NCBI GenBank assembly: GCA_002469765.1
Contig: DKNS01000084.1
Coordinates: forward strand, 1-12,968
Reading direction: 5' to 3'
DNA length: 12,968 bases
DNA from: Flavobacteriales bacterium UBA7382
GTDB lineage: Bacteria; Bacteroidota; Bacteroidia; Flavobacteriales_D; Sanyastnellaceae
The position numbers were made by a program, and so were the translations under genes. The notes beneath the pieces were generated by a model. It saw only the letters and a list, made by a program, of their open reading frames with translations. It did no database searches and had not been told where the DNA came from. Shown in pieces: positions 1 to 6,741 of this stretch (its first letter is position 1; the number at the start of each line of letters is the position of its first letter).

Positions 1-1501
1 CAGGGCCCACCTCAACGCTCTCTGACATGGTCACCTGGCAACCGTTCACGTCTTGTGCAATCACGGTGTAGGTTCCTCCAGACACTGTCAAAGGACTCGG
101 TCCAAAGTTCATGCCATCCACAGAGAATTCGATGGTGGCAGGGGCGTTGCCTCCAAGTCCCACCAAGAAAATGCCTCCATCCTCAATGTCCGCGCAAGTG
201 GCGTCCAAAATGCCGGTGCCTGAAGTGGACAAACTCACGCTTATGGGTGTCGGGCTTGTGATGGCGATGCTGTTGCTGGACTGCTGGATGCATCCGTTGC
301 CGTCTGTGGCCCACACCGACACAGTTTGACCCGGGGCCAAGCCTGTCCATGTGGTTTCCATCGTGGTGTTCTCGGGGTCAATGGACAGGAAGTAGGTGAA
401 ATCGCCGGTGCCGCCCGTGGCCGAGGCCACCGACAGCTCAGCATCTTCTTCTCCTGCGCACGACACGGGTGCCGTCAATTCCACAACGACTTCAATCTGC
501 TCGGTCACAGGAACCACGACCTCCAGACTGTCACGGCAACCCGCAGCGTCTTCCACAAAGGCCATGTAGGCGCCTGACATCAAGTTGCCAAAGTTGCCGA
601 AGTTCAAGCCTTGCTGGCTTCCAATGCTGTCCAAATAAAAGTAGTCCGCACCTTGCGCTCCCATCGCTTCAACGGCAATGCCCGCATCCGCGTCTCCGTG
701 ACAACTTGGCGAAGTGACATTGGTCACAGACAAGTCCACAGCGCAAGGCAGCACACAAGAAAAGTCGTCGATGGTGGCCGCAGGATCGTAAGTACCTTCT
801 CCCTCCTCGTTGCCTGTGGCTGCAGGGTTGGTGCATCCAAACACGTCTGAGGCGTTCGACGAGAACATCAGTGTCTGCTTCATTTCAGCGTCCTGGTCCC
901 CTGCCGGGAACACTTGCATGTTGAATACGCCGTAAACGTCACCAGTGCTTGTCAATTGGGCAAGCAACACCCGGTTGTCCGAACCGCCAAACGCCAAGTC
1001 TTCCATGGCGCAAGTTTCAAGGTCTGTGATGCACTGGAGCAAATTGAACCAAGAACCGCCAATGGGGTCATTGACCACGAATCCATCACCTGCACTGAAA
1101 GCCGAAAATGCATCTGCAAGGGTGGATGGGGTGTTCTGAACAGAAGTCCCCTCATCGGAATTGGAGATGCCTATGGTCACCCAGCTGTCGTACTCCATCT
1201 GTGGGATGAAATCGAAAAGCGCTGGCACCACATTTTGGGCAAAATTACCTGCGGCCGCTTCTTGGAAGAACGTGCCATCTGTGTCCAGCATCAAGGGCGA
1301 GTCTTGGTTGCCGTAGACCGCTGAGATGAAATCGGTGTTTGACGTCACATCGGCGTAAATGCGGTATGTGGTATGACCTGCAAGCGCAGGGTTTGTTAAG
1401 CCGTCGTGCTCCACCACGGTCTCTACAGAGAGACCAGTGATTTGGGCGGTGGCGAGAACTGCAGTTCCCATGGCCATCGCAAGGGTGTACAATCGCTTCA
1501 T
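1..1501 (-). CDS. Secreted SprB-repeat surface protein, 3' end cut by window edge
   Basis: The frame from ATG at 1499-1501 stays open for 500 codons to the left edge, so the C-terminus is missing. Residues 1-20 form a Sec signal peptide, likely cleaved after Ala-Thr-Ala. Residues 21-215 are an acidic, aromatic-rich secreted module I cannot name. Residues 222-249 match the Bacteroidota cysteine motif GCT(D/N)PxA...YDPxAxxDDxSC, with a short insertion. From about 263 come three SprB-like repeats (263-330, 343-415, 424-500) with the SCxGxxDA(G/E)xxV opening, a GGTGDFTY-type core and a DxNGC near the end. SprB repeats occur in gliding-motility adhesins and other large T9SS cargo, so a T9SS tail beyond the edge is expected but not seen. 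The gene has its own promoter and is separated from the upstream CBM gene by a terminator. The family is well supported; adhesin function is inference. Confidence 0.85.
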   Translation of the reverse strand, partial: MKRLYTLAMAMGTAVLATAQITGLSVETVVEHDGLTNPALAGHTTYRIYADVTSNTDFISAVYGNQDSPLMLDTDGTFFQEAAAGNFAQNVVPALFDFIPQMEYDSWVTIGISNSDEGTSVQNTPSTLADAFSAFSAGDGFVVNDPIGGSWFNLLQCITDLETCAMEDLAFGGSDNRVLLAQLTSTGDVYGVFNMQVFPAGDQDAEMKQTLMFSSNASDVFGCTNPAATGNEEGEGTYDPAATIDDFSCVLPCAVDLSVTNVTSPSCHGDADAGIAVEAMGAQGADYFYLDSIGSQQGLNFGNFGNLMSGAYMAFVEDAAGCRDSLEVVVPVTEQIEVVVELTAPVSCAGEEDAELSVASATGGTGDFTYFLSIDPENTTMETTWTGLAPGQTVSVWATDGNGCIQQSSNSIAITSPTPISVSLSTSGTGILDATCADIEDGGIFLVGLGGNAPATIEFSVDGMNFGPSPLTVSGGTYTVIAQDVNGCQVTMSESVEVGP

Positions 1502-1533
1502 GAAGAAGGTTTAGGTTGTGAATCGGTTTGCCG

Positions 1534-1562
1534 CAAATATACACGGCCACTCTCCCGGGCAA
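1534..1562 (-). promoter_or_regulatory. Bacteroidota-type promoter of the SprB-repeat gene
   Basis: Read on the minus strand, TATATTTG (plus 1534-1541) matches the Bacteroidota -7 consensus TAnnTTTG exactly. A TTG at plus 1560-1562, 18 bases further upstream, fits the -33 element. Transcription would start roughly 25 bases before the ATG at 1501. Placement just after the preceding gene's terminator supports an independent transcript. Confidence 0.7.
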
Positions 1563-1636
1563 CGCGAAGTTTTCATCAACATGCACCTTCCTTTGAACAA
1601 CGCAAGACAAGACCAGGCAGCCTGTGGAAGGGGCAT

Positions 1637-1666
1637 AAAAAAAGCCCAGACCGAAGCCCAGGCTTT
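1637..1666 (-). terminator. Intrinsic terminator of the CBM gene, UUCG tetraloop
   Basis: On the minus strand an 11-bp stem, including several G-U pairs, closes on the extra-stable C(UUCG)G tetraloop. The stem occupies plus 1641-1666. A run of seven U residues (plus 1637-1643) overlaps and follows its 3' arm. It begins about 20 bases after the stop codon of the upstream CBM gene and lies before the promoter of the SprB-repeat gene, so it insulates the two. Confidence 0.88.
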
Positions 1667-1686
1667 CTTAAGAAGAGACCTGTGTC

Positions 1687-3393
1687 TTACTTGATCACCA
1701 AGCGATGCGCGATGCGTGCGCCGTCTTGCACCACCACCACGTGGTAGAAACCATCATGCAAGCCTTCGAGAGACAACTCGATTTGACCGTTCAAAACAAG
1801 GTTGTTCCACACACGTGCTGCGCGTCCCTGGACGTCCACAACACTTACGTGGGCAGCACCCGACAATCCAGCCACGACCACGCGATCTTCTGCAGGGTTG
1901 GGGAACAACATCAAGGCAGGGGTCAAATCTGGGACAAACGCGTCGCTGCCTTCGCAGTCCGAGCAAGTGTTGAAGCATACCACGTCGAGCACCTCGTCCA
2001 CGCCAGAACGCACGTGACGGCGATTGAAGCCGCCAAAACCGTTGTCCACACCGCATCCTGCCAGGGTCCAGTTTGTCGTGTCGCCGTCCATAACAAACAC
2101 ACCTGACTCCTCAATCCAAGCCGCACCGGTGGGGTGGCCAATGCTGTACTTGTAGTCGATGTTGGCGCCTCCGGAAATGTTCTCGGTGTGCTCCCACACG
2201 CCGTCGCCATCTGCGTCGGTCATCTCAATTGCACCGCCTTGCCAGCCTGTAAATCCACCCCACACATGAACGGCTTGGTCAGGGGTCAGTTCCTGCTCGG
2301 CCATGTTCACGCGGAACGTAATGTTGGCTGGATCAGGGTCTGGGGTGCACGACTCCCCAGGGCACGTATTGAAACATGCAGTGTAGGTGTTGTTCATGTC
2401 GTCAAACGTCGCGATGCGATTGCCGCCGTTGTTGCAGCCAGAGCCTTCCATATTTTCTTCGTTGCCGTCCCAGGCATTGCTGTTGATGAACTTGAATTCG
2501 TGGGTGCCTGGAGGCACTTCCAACGACACGCTCCATGTGCCGTCGCCGTTGTCTGCCAAGGGCGTTCCAGCAGGATCCCATCCTTGAAACGAACCAGCCA
2601 AATGCACGCCTTCAGGTGACACACTGGACACCACCGTCATGTCCAAATTGAAGGTGACCACCAAAGGAGCCACACAGGCGGTGCACGAGCCGTAGCAGTA
2701 AGCTGCGCCTGTGGCGTCCGCCGCAAGTAAAATGTTCTCGCTGTCTAGCATCAACACACGGTTGCCGGATGCGTTTCCGCACTCCCCATCGATCAACTCA
2801 TTGGGGTCGGCCCAAGTGTTGCCATTGATGAACTTGAACTGGATTTCAGACATGCCGGTGGCGTCGAAGGACTGAACCGTTTCGTACACCATGTCGCCGT
2901 CGGGGTCCATCATTTCAGTCCCAGCCGGATCCCAGTCTTGGAACTCACCCGCCACGTGGACGCCGAAAGGCGACACTTCTTCGTCGCTCATGTCCACGCG
3001 GAAACGCACGGTGGTCATGCCACAAGCGCCGCAGCTGTTGTAGCACACCGTGGAGGCCACATCGCCCATGGCGCCATCCACCGTGAATTGGCGGTTCCCT
3101 TCGAACGCGCAAGCACTGGGAATGCCCTCGTCAGAGCCCCATGCGTTGCCGTTGATGAACTTGTATTGGTAGGTCGCTGCAGTGTCCGACGAAAAGCTGT
3201 ACGACCACGTGCCGTCCATGTTGTCCGTCATGGGGGTGGAACCAGGATCCCAACCTTGGAAGTTGCCTGCCACGTGGACGCCGTCTGCGCTCACCATTTC
3301 ATTGGTCATGTCGACTGTGAGGGTCACCATGGTTTGGGCCCAGGCTGCCGAGCCGAGAAGAGCCACAGCGACAAGAGAGAAAAATTGTTTCAT
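1687..3393 (-). CDS. T9SS-exported protein with four CBM48-like starch-binding modules
   Basis: 568 residues. A signal peptide (1-19, ending Ala-Trp-Ala before Gln20) is followed by four tandem Ig-like carbohydrate-binding modules at about 22-124, 127-240, 245-349 and 356-480, then a T9SS type A sorting tail (494-568: LFPNPAEDR opening, VDVQGR middle, GFYHVVV, basic end). Modules 1-3 carry the AMPK-beta/CBM48 signature (GVH(V/L)AG.FQ.WDP, then KFINGNxW). Trp48/Lys78/Trp85 and their equivalents keep the 7-residue Lys-to-Trp spacing of the AMPK glycogen-binding domain. Module 4 is diverged (Trp384, Lys415, Trp426). There are exactly 16 cysteines, four per module. By family knowledge the protein is exported through T9SS and anchored on or released from the cell surface; the glycan bound is probably starch or glycogen. 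The divergent GH13 amylase supports this. No catalytic domain is present, so this is a binding protein, comparable in role to SusE/SusF though unrelated in anchoring. Confidence 0.9.
   Translation of the reverse strand: MKQFFSLVAVALLGSAAWAQTMVTLTVDMTNEMVSADGVHVAGNFQGWDPGSTPMTDNMDGTWSYSFSSDTAATYQYKFINGNAWGSDEGIPSACAFEGNRQFTVDGAMGDVASTVCYNSCGACGMTTVRFRVDMSDEEVSPFGVHVAGEFQDWDPAGTEMMDPDGDMVYETVQSFDATGMSEIQFKFINGNTWADPNELIDGECGNASGNRVLMLDSENILLAADATGAAYCYGSCTACVAPLVVTFNLDMTVVSSVSPEGVHLAGSFQGWDPAGTPLADNGDGTWSVSLEVPPGTHEFKFINSNAWDGNEENMEGSGCNNGGNRIATFDDMNNTYTACFNTCPGESCTPDPDPANITFRVNMAEQELTPDQAVHVWGGFTGWQGGAIEMTDADGDGVWEHTENISGGANIDYKYSIGHPTGAAWIEESGVFVMDGDTTNWTLAGCGVDNGFGGFNRRHVRSGVDEVLDVVCFNTCSDCEGSDAFVPDLTPALMLFPNPAEDRVVVAGLSGAAHVSVVDVQGRAARVWNNLVLNGQIELSLEGLHDGFYHVVVVQDGARIAHRLVIK
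1954..3330 (-). repeat. Four in-gene tandem CBM48-like module repeats
   Basis: Module limits in DNA are about 3330-3022, 3015-2674, 2661-2347 and 2328-1954. Each keeps a GVHVAGxFxxW-type strand and ends in a C-[YF]-[NG]-x-C-x(2-4)-C knuckle. Module 4 has a reworded binding face, with GGFTGWQGG in place of the FQGWDP pattern. The repeats are diverged at DNA level, so the duplication is old. Confidence 0.8.
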
Positions 3394-3435
3394 CGTGTAA
3401 CGTTAGATGGTTTGGTGTAAAAAAGACACTTTCGA

Positions 3436-3443
3436 CAAATCTA
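3436..3443 (-). promoter_or_regulatory. Candidate -7 box of the CBM gene
   Basis: TAGATTTG on the minus strand matches TAnnTTTG exactly, 42 bases before the ATG at 3393. No good TTG lies at the expected -33 distance, so the promoter may be weak or activator-dependent. It sits in the 102-base divergent spacer shared with the GH13 gene. Confidence 0.5.
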
Positions 3444-3471
3444 GGGGGAAGGGGCCCGACATTCGTCCCCC
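3444..3471. promoter_or_regulatory. G-rich inverted repeat in divergent spacer, possible operator
   Basis: GGGGGA (3444-3449) and TCCCCC (3466-3471) form a 6-bp inverted repeat with a 16-base spacer that contains a GGGCCC palindrome. It abuts the CBM gene's -7 box and covers its -33 region. A regulator bound here could control both divergent genes, but the repeat is short and could be chance. Confidence 0.25.
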
Positions 3472-3495
3472 ACAGAATCCGATTATTTCAAAATC

Positions 3496-5367
3496 ATGAA
3501 CAACGCTGTCCACAACACTGCATGCCTTTTGGCCATGATTCTGAGCACCTTGACGTCGGTCGCCCAATCCGGACATGTAGACCCTCCTGGGTGGTGGGGC
3601 GATTTGGAGGAGGGCAGGGTCGAAGTCTTGGTCTCTCACCCTGACCTTGGTGTCCCCCGGGATGTGGAAGCACCCAACTCAGACGTGTCTCTCCTGGACT
3701 GGCACCCTTCCACGCTTCCTGGCCACGCCTGGGTTGAATTGGACGTGTCTGGGGTCCAAAATGCTGGGGAAGTCACCTTGAAAATTTTGCCTGAACGTGG
3801 CCGTTGGAAGTCGTTTCCTTTTCAAGTGGTGCCCTCCCTGCCGGACAACAGACTTGACCGTTGGGAAGAAGCTCCCACCATGTACCTCATCATGCCGGAC
3901 CGATTTGCCAATGGTGACCCGTCCAACGACGACGTCGATGGACAACTGGAGCGCGGCATCGACCGCGCAGAGATGTACGCCCGTCACGGAGGTGATCTGG
4001 CGGGGGTTGAATCAAAGCTGGATTACCTCGCCGACCTCGGCTTGGGCGCCGTGTGGATGACGCCGGTGGTGGCCAACGATTTGGCCAGAACGTCTTACCA
4101 CGGGTATGCATGCACGGACAGCTACCGGGTGGACCCCCGACTAGGCACTTTGGAGGAATACAAAAGCCTCACAGCCGCCGCGCACGAGCGAGGGATTCGG
4201 ATCGTACATGACTGGGTGCCCAACCACTGGGGCAATCTCCACCGCCTCCTGACGCATCCTGTGGACAGCGCGTGGGTGCACAACTGGGACGGCGGGTTCA
4301 GCGATGAGAAACGCACCAACTACAGAAGCGGTGTCGTGCTGGACCCGCATGGCCAAACCCCAGATGTGGACGCCTTCAACGATGGCTGGTTCGACCGCAT
4401 GATGCCCGACATGAACCAAGCGAACGAGGACCTGCAACATTACATGGGCACCAACATCTTGTGGTGGATGGCAGAAGTGGGCATCGACGGCTTGCGCATC
4501 GACACGTACACCTATGGTCAGCAGGACGCCATGGCCGCCATGACCAAGCGGGTGTCCGAGGCTTTCCCCCACAGTTTCATGTTTGCAGAAGCATGGGTGT
4601 ATGGTTCAGCCAAACAAGCGGCCCTCGTGGAGGGAAGTGGCTTCGGCTGGGGGCCGACCACGGGACTCGACGGCGCAGTGGATTTCGCCTGGCACTTTGC
4701 CATGCAAGAAGCCATGGAACATGGTGAAGGTTGGGAACACGGAATCGGCAAGGTCTATGAAGTCCTGGCCGAAGATTTCCTCTACAAAGACCCTGCGCGG
4801 CTGGTGACGTTTCTGGACAACCACGACACCCACCGCTGGATTGCAAAAGCCGGCGACGATGACAAAGCCAAAGCAGGACTCGCGATGCTCTTGATGGGAC
4901 GAGGCACACCTTGCTTGTATTACGGCACTGAGCTCGGGTTCGACACCCGTTGCGAGCCCGACGGCAAAGTGCGCCAAGACTTCCCCGGCGGGTGGGAAGG
5001 GGACGATCGCAATGCGTTTTCTAAAGAGGAGCGAACACCTCAAGAAGCCGAGTGGTTCAATCACGTTCACGGCCTGTTGTCCCTTCGCACATCTTTCCCT
5101 CGAGCCTTCCAAGGTGGCCTCGTGCACTTTTTCCCAAAACGGGGCGTCTACGGCTTCAGTCGAGAGCAAGAGGACGTGCGCATTGTCACCCTGGTCAACG
5201 CTGCCAGCGAAACGAGACCGTTGCCATGGGCCAACCTCGAGCCCTGGGTTCAAGGCGCCGTCGCGATGGAACGGTTGCAGCCCGACGGCACGCTGTCTGC
5301 CGGGGTGCTGACGCCGGAGGACACCCTCGGTGCTTGGTCACATCAAGTTTGGGTGATTCACCGCTGA
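3496..5367 (+). CDS. Periplasmic GH13 cyclomaltodextrinase/neopullulanase (SusA-like)
   Basis: 623 residues. A Sec signal peptide ends near Ser-Val-Ala (21-23) before Gln24. There is no lipobox and no T9SS tail, so the enzyme is probably periplasmic. An N-terminal beta domain (about 27-112, DPPGWWGDL opening) matches the cyclomaltodextrinase N-domain. The TIM barrel shows all GH13 regions: I DWVPNH (239-244), II GLRIDTYTY with nucleophile Asp336 and Arg334, III acid/base Glu365, IV NHD with Asp444. MPDMNQAN (303-310) before region II and IDGLRIDTY match the Flavobacterium sp. 92 cyclomaltodextrinase and SusA group (probably GH13_46). A C-terminal beta-sandwich ends the chain. It should hydrolyse alpha-1,4 links of maltodextrins, cyclodextrins or pullulan; exact preference cannot be read. 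The gene is divergent from the CBM protein gene. No exact TAnnTTTG was found upstream on the plus strand. Confidence 0.93.
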   Translation: MNNAVHNTACLLAMILSTLTSVAQSGHVDPPGWWGDLEEGRVEVLVSHPDLGVPRDVEAPNSDVSLLDWHPSTLPGHAWVELDVSGVQNAGEVTLKILPERGRWKSFPFQVVPSLPDNRLDRWEEAPTMYLIMPDRFANGDPSNDDVDGQLERGIDRAEMYARHGGDLAGVESKLDYLADLGLGAVWMTPVVANDLARTSYHGYACTDSYRVDPRLGTLEEYKSLTAAAHERGIRIVHDWVPNHWGNLHRLLTHPVDSAWVHNWDGGFSDEKRTNYRSGVVLDPHGQTPDVDAFNDGWFDRMMPDMNQANEDLQHYMGTNILWWMAEVGIDGLRIDTYTYGQQDAMAAMTKRVSEAFPHSFMFAEAWVYGSAKQAALVEGSGFGWGPTTGLDGAVDFAWHFAMQEAMEHGEGWEHGIGKVYEVLAEDFLYKDPARLVTFLDNHDTHRWIAKAGDDDKAKAGLAMLLMGRGTPCLYYGTELGFDTRCEPDGKVRQDFPGGWEGDDRNAFSKEERTPQEAEWFNHVHGLLSLRTSFPRAFQGGLVHFFPKRGVYGFSREQEDVRIVTLVNAASETRPLPWANLEPWVQGAVAMERLQPDGTLSAGVLTPEDTLGAWSHQVWVIHR

Positions 5368-5384
5368 ACAGTGCTGCATCGAGG

Positions 5385-5801
5385 TCAGCCCTTCGCCGGC
5401 GCTTTGCGGCGTTCCAGCACCTCTCGCCATTCCTGGGGCACGGAAGTGGTTCGCTTCTGGCGGTGATCAAAACACACCAACACCGTTTTGGCTTTCGCCA
5501 CTGGGCGACCCTGACACGACATGGTGTAATGCACGTCCATGCTCTTGGTTCCGACGTTGCCTGCGACACACGACACCTCCAACATGTCCCCAAGATGAAC
5601 GGGGCTGAGGTAGTCGATGGTGTGGTGCGCGACGAGCACACCAATTTTCGTCCAGTCCCAAGAGCCCCCCTCCATGGCTTGACTCCACCAGTGAATTCTG
5701 GCTTGCTCCATGTAGACCAAATACTTCGCGTTGTGAACAATGCCGTACGCATCCACGTCTGAAAAACGGATTTCTGGGAAGTAAGGCTTGATGTCGTTCA
5801 T
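5385..5801 (-). CDS. YbgC-like 4HBT acyl-CoA thioesterase
   Basis: 138 residues, a single hot-dog fold of usual family length. The motif FSDVDAYGIVHNAKY (13-27) is the 4-hydroxybenzoyl-CoA thioesterase/YbgC active-site signature, with Asp17 at the catalytic Asp position. HHTIDYLSPVHLGD (59-72) is the typical next strand. It probably cleaves acyl-CoA or acyl-ACP thioesters in the cytoplasm; the substrate is not readable. The frame is open upstream to 6188, but family alignment starts right at Met-Asn-Asp-Ile, and the upstream extension would run antisense through a membrane-protein gene. Convergent with the GH13 gene (17 bases between stops). A one-mismatch -7 box (TACCTTCG, plus 5806-5813) lies very close to the ATG and is weak. 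Confidence 0.9.
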   Translation of the reverse strand: MNDIKPYFPEIRFSDVDAYGIVHNAKYLVYMEQARIHWWSQAMEGGSWDWTKIGVLVAHHTIDYLSPVHLGDMLEVSCVAGNVGTKSMDVHYTMSCQGRPVAKAKTVLVCFDHRQKRTTSVPQEWREVLERRKAPAKG

Positions 5802-5831
5802 GCCGCGAAGGTATTGTGGGGGTTGCGCTTC

Positions 5832-5839
5832 TATTTTTG
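5832..5839 (+). promoter_or_regulatory. -7 box of the small membrane protein gene, possibly leaderless
   Basis: TATTTTTG matches TAnnTTTG exactly. It ends 4 bases before the ATG at 5844, so the expected transcription start falls on or next to the start codon. A TTG at 5814-5816 lies 15 bases upstream, slightly close for a -33 element. This supports 5844 as the start and argues against the upstream TTG codon at 5814. Confidence 0.5.
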
Positions 5840-5843
5840 CGTC

Positions 5844-6176
5844 ATGGGAAGAATTCCTAGACACCTTCACATGTTGTTGCATTTCTGCGCGCTGGGAGTG
5901 GCCGGTGTGGGCCTGATTCAACTGTCTTCTGCGGTGGCGCCATGGGTGTGTTTGATTGCCCATGCCATGGGCGCCCTCACACACCTGCCAGAATCCAACC
6001 CCAACCGCGACGTGGAATTCTTGGGCATTGTTCGCGTGAGCCTGGGTGTCGTGGCATGCCTCGTGTCCGCAGGACAACATTGGGTCGTGGGAGTGACAGG
6101 GGTGGGCTATGTTGTGCTCGCGGTCAGCGTGTTGCTCCTCGAAATTGTACGTCCGAAGCCAGAACAGAAGACTTGA
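5844..6176 (+). CDS. Unrecognised four-helix membrane protein
   Basis: 110 residues, not recognised. Four hydrophobic segments are visible at about 10-28, 31-48, 58-76 and 79-102. The tail is short, charged and Pro/Lys-rich (RPKPEQKT), with a polar loop SNPNRDVEF (51-59) in the middle. There is no signal peptide apart from the first helix. The frame opens at a TTG (5814), but the ATG at 5844 follows a perfect -7 box and is preferred. Coding is supported by the clustering of hydrophobic codons and the absence of a better frame on either strand. It is divergent from the thioesterase and about 180 bases upstream of the HU gene, with no obvious hairpin terminator. Function unknown; an inner-membrane location is likely. 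Confidence 0.65.
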   Translation: MGRIPRHLHMLLHFCALGVAGVGLIQLSSAVAPWVCLIAHAMGALTHLPESNPNRDVEFLGIVRVSLGVVACLVSAGQHWVVGVTGVGYVVLAVSVLLLEIVRPKPEQKT

Positions 6177-6307
6177 TTTCGGCTGCAACGCCCCGTTTCA
6201 CAAGGTTTTTGTCCGTTTTTCTCGGGCTTATCAACACAAAAGGAGGGGTTGTTCACAAAATGCCCCATGAGCCGCCACATCCCCTTCCAACACTGGGATT
6301 GCGCCTC

Positions 6308-6315
6308 TACATTTG
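6308..6315 (+). promoter_or_regulatory. Candidate -7 box of the HU gene
   Basis: TACATTTG matches TAnnTTTG exactly, 38 bases before the HU ATG at 6354, giving a short A/T-rich leader. No convincing -33 TTG was found at the right distance. The rest of the 177-base spacer (6177-6353) is T- and A-rich and holds DnaA-box-like words at 6228-6236 and 6249-6257 but no supportable gene. Confidence 0.5.
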
Positions 6316-6353
6316 GCCACGACACTGTTTTATTCATTTCAAAAACCATTCTC

Positions 6354-6617
6354 ATGAACAAGTCTGAATTGGTCGATGCCATCGCCTCTGGCGCTGGACT
6401 CTCTAAGGCCGACGCTGCTCGCGCCCTCGACGCCACAACAGGTGCCATCCACGGCGCTCTGAAGTCCGGTGACCGCGTGTCACTCGTTGGCTTTGGTTCT
6501 TTCTCTGTGAGCAAGCGCGCTGCACGCACTGGCCGCAACCCACAGACCGGCGCTGAAATCCAGATCGCTGCCAAGAACGTTGTGAAGTTCAAGGCTGGCG
6601 CTGGCTTGAAAGTCTGA
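6354..6617 (+). CDS. hup: HU family histone-like DNA-binding protein
   Basis: 87 residues, close to the usual 90. The N-terminus MNKSELVDAIA begins the helical dimerisation body. VSLVGFGSFSV (42-52) is the conserved HU/IHF strand-turn. ARTGRNPQTG (57-66) is the tip of the beta-arm that inserts into the minor groove, and the end (AKNVVKFKAG) is typical of HU. It acts as a homodimeric nucleoid protein that bends DNA non-specifically; IHF identity is less likely because no partner or IHF-specific arm is evident. The frame is open further upstream to 6249, but the family start is this ATG. The gene is monocistronic, between its own -7 candidate and a strong terminator, as expected for an abundant protein. 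Confidence 0.96.
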   Translation: MNKSELVDAIASGAGLSKADAARALDATTGAIHGALKSGDRVSLVGFGSFSVSKRAARTGRNPQTGAEIQIAAKNVVKFKAGAGLKV

Positions 6618-6637
6618 TCGGCAAGCACACCTTTTGG

Positions 6638-6673
6638 AAGTCCTTTCACCTTTGGTGAAGGGACTTTCTTTTT
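6638..6673 (+). terminator. Strong intrinsic terminator after HU
   Basis: A 13-bp stem (6638-6650 pairing with 6654-6666, one G-T pair) closes on TTT and runs into TTTCTTTTT (6665-6673). It begins 20 bases after the HU stop codon. The open frame upstream of trmH passes through this hairpin, which argues against any trmH start before 6690. Confidence 0.93.
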
Positions 6674-6699
6674 GGTCCAAATTTGCGCGAGTGCCTTAC

Positions 6700-6737
6700 C
6701 CCACGCCCACGCCCGATCAAGTCGCCCACGCCCACGC
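6700..6737 (+). repeat. Direct repeat of 13 bases ahead of trmH
   Basis: CCCACGCCCACGC occurs at 6700-6712 and again at 6725-6737, a period of 25. Each copy is itself a CCCACG doublet. Because 25 is not a multiple of three, the copies fall in different frames, so they are not a protein repeat. The second copy ends 4 bases before the ATG at 6742. Confidence 0.6.
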
Positions 6738-6741
6738 GTGC

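Noticed and set aside
914..1324. Plus-strand open frame of 136 codons
   Set aside because: It is a shadow of the SprB-repeat gene, whose minus-strand frame stays open for 500 codons with a signal peptide and clear repeats.
1614..1624. Palindrome CAGGC-A-GCCTG between the CBM and SprB genes
   Set aside because: Short, isolated and away from the promoter elements; likely chance.
2134..2619. Plus-strand open frame of 161 codons opposite the CBM gene, and a similar one at 2938-3420
   Set aside because: Both mirror the repeated CBM modules and inherit their openness from shared codon patterns; no motifs.
4606..5253. Open frame of 215 codons antisense to the GH13 gene
   Set aside because: Lies wholly opposite conserved GH13 region IV and the C-terminal domain; no family features of its own.
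5802..6188. N-terminal extension of the thioesterase
   Set aside because: Not conserved in the YbgC family, His/Gln-rich, and antisense to a hydrophobic membrane-protein frame that has its own -7 box.
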